A DNA stretch of 32,281 nt from a bacterium (GTDB lineage: Bacteria; Patescibacteriota; Microgenomatia; UBA1406; GWC2-37-13). This document shows positions 32,222 to 32,281 of this stretch, piece after piece. The first letter of the stretch is position 1. The number at the start of each line of letters is the position of its first letter. Position numbers and translations under genes: made by a program. Below the pieces are notes generated by a model. That model saw only the letters and a list, made by a program, of their open reading frames with translations, made no database searches and was not told where the DNA came from. The stretch lies in assembly GCA_029573715.1 (NCBI GenBank), contig JAKQDR010000238.1:1-32281 (forward strand), given 5' to 3'.

Positions 32222-32281
32222 CATAGATATCCTCTCTACCTCTGCGCTTGGTGACTACAACTTCTCCACGAACATTATCCT

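Overview
This window looks like a piece of a Patescibacteria (Candidate Phyla Radiation, CPR) chromosome. The evidence is the gene families: DUF4012 and DUF3048 envelope proteins, a short IF-2 without the long N-terminal region, an aspartyl-tRNA synthetase of the compact archaeal type, a Lon ATPase module with no protease domain, and many small orphan genes. TGA is used as a stop codon in many genes, so the code is standard and the UGA-recoding CPR lineages (Gracilibacteria, Absconditabacteria) are unlikely. I cannot fix the class or order. I see no Shine-Dalgarno sequence in front of the starts I examined. Instead, -10 hexamers repeatedly lie 5-11 nt before the start codon, which points to leaderless or nearly leaderless mRNAs.

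Layout. 1-4.0 kb (minus): an operon DUF3048 protein > winged-helix regulator > secD > secF (secF runs off the left edge), with a clear promoter at 3991-4019. 4.1-7.8 kb (plus): a small membrane protein, a cytidylyltransferase-like protein, a degenerate 2H/LigT-like protein and a large DUF4012 protein. 7.8-12.4 kb (plus): a translation/transcription block of ribosomal protein L25, nusA, infB and a degenerate DHH-family protein with a Q/P-rich tail. Next come a small basic orphan and recJ (to 14.7 kb).

14.8-19.4 kb (minus) is an accessory island between recJ and aspS. It holds a 679-aa orphan, a 649-aa protein that I read as a highly divergent RelA/SpoT homologue (HD region, helical linker, degenerate synthetase region), and a two-gene small operon (115 aa and a 54-aa ORF). 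The small operon ends in a terminator-like hairpin directly in front of the RelA/SpoT-like gene.

19.5-23.0 kb (plus): aspS, a GNAT acetyltransferase, a peptidase E-like serine peptidase and a D-Ala-D-Ala carboxypeptidase with an apparently leaderless GTG start. 23.04-23.43 kb is non-coding but contains a striking branched inverted-repeat structure, a candidate structured RNA. Then come a secreted coiled-coil protein (plus), a MgtC/DUF4010 membrane protein, a PH-domain membrane protein and tRNA-Tyr (all minus), and an anchored extracytoplasmic protein with a GT-C glycosyltransferase (plus). A strong hairpin terminator at 28825-28849 separates these from groES-groEL (minus). The groESL promoter carries two directly repeated CIRCE half-sites. 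The window closes with the protease-less Lon ATPase and tRNA-Cys (plus).

Together the genes cover protein export (SecDF), envelope building (DUF4012, DUF3048, carboxypeptidase, GT-C), core gene expression (L25, NusA, IF-2, AspRS, two tRNAs), DNA repair (RecJ) and proteostasis (GroESL, Lon-like). I see no insertion sequence, integrase, CRISPR array or rRNA.
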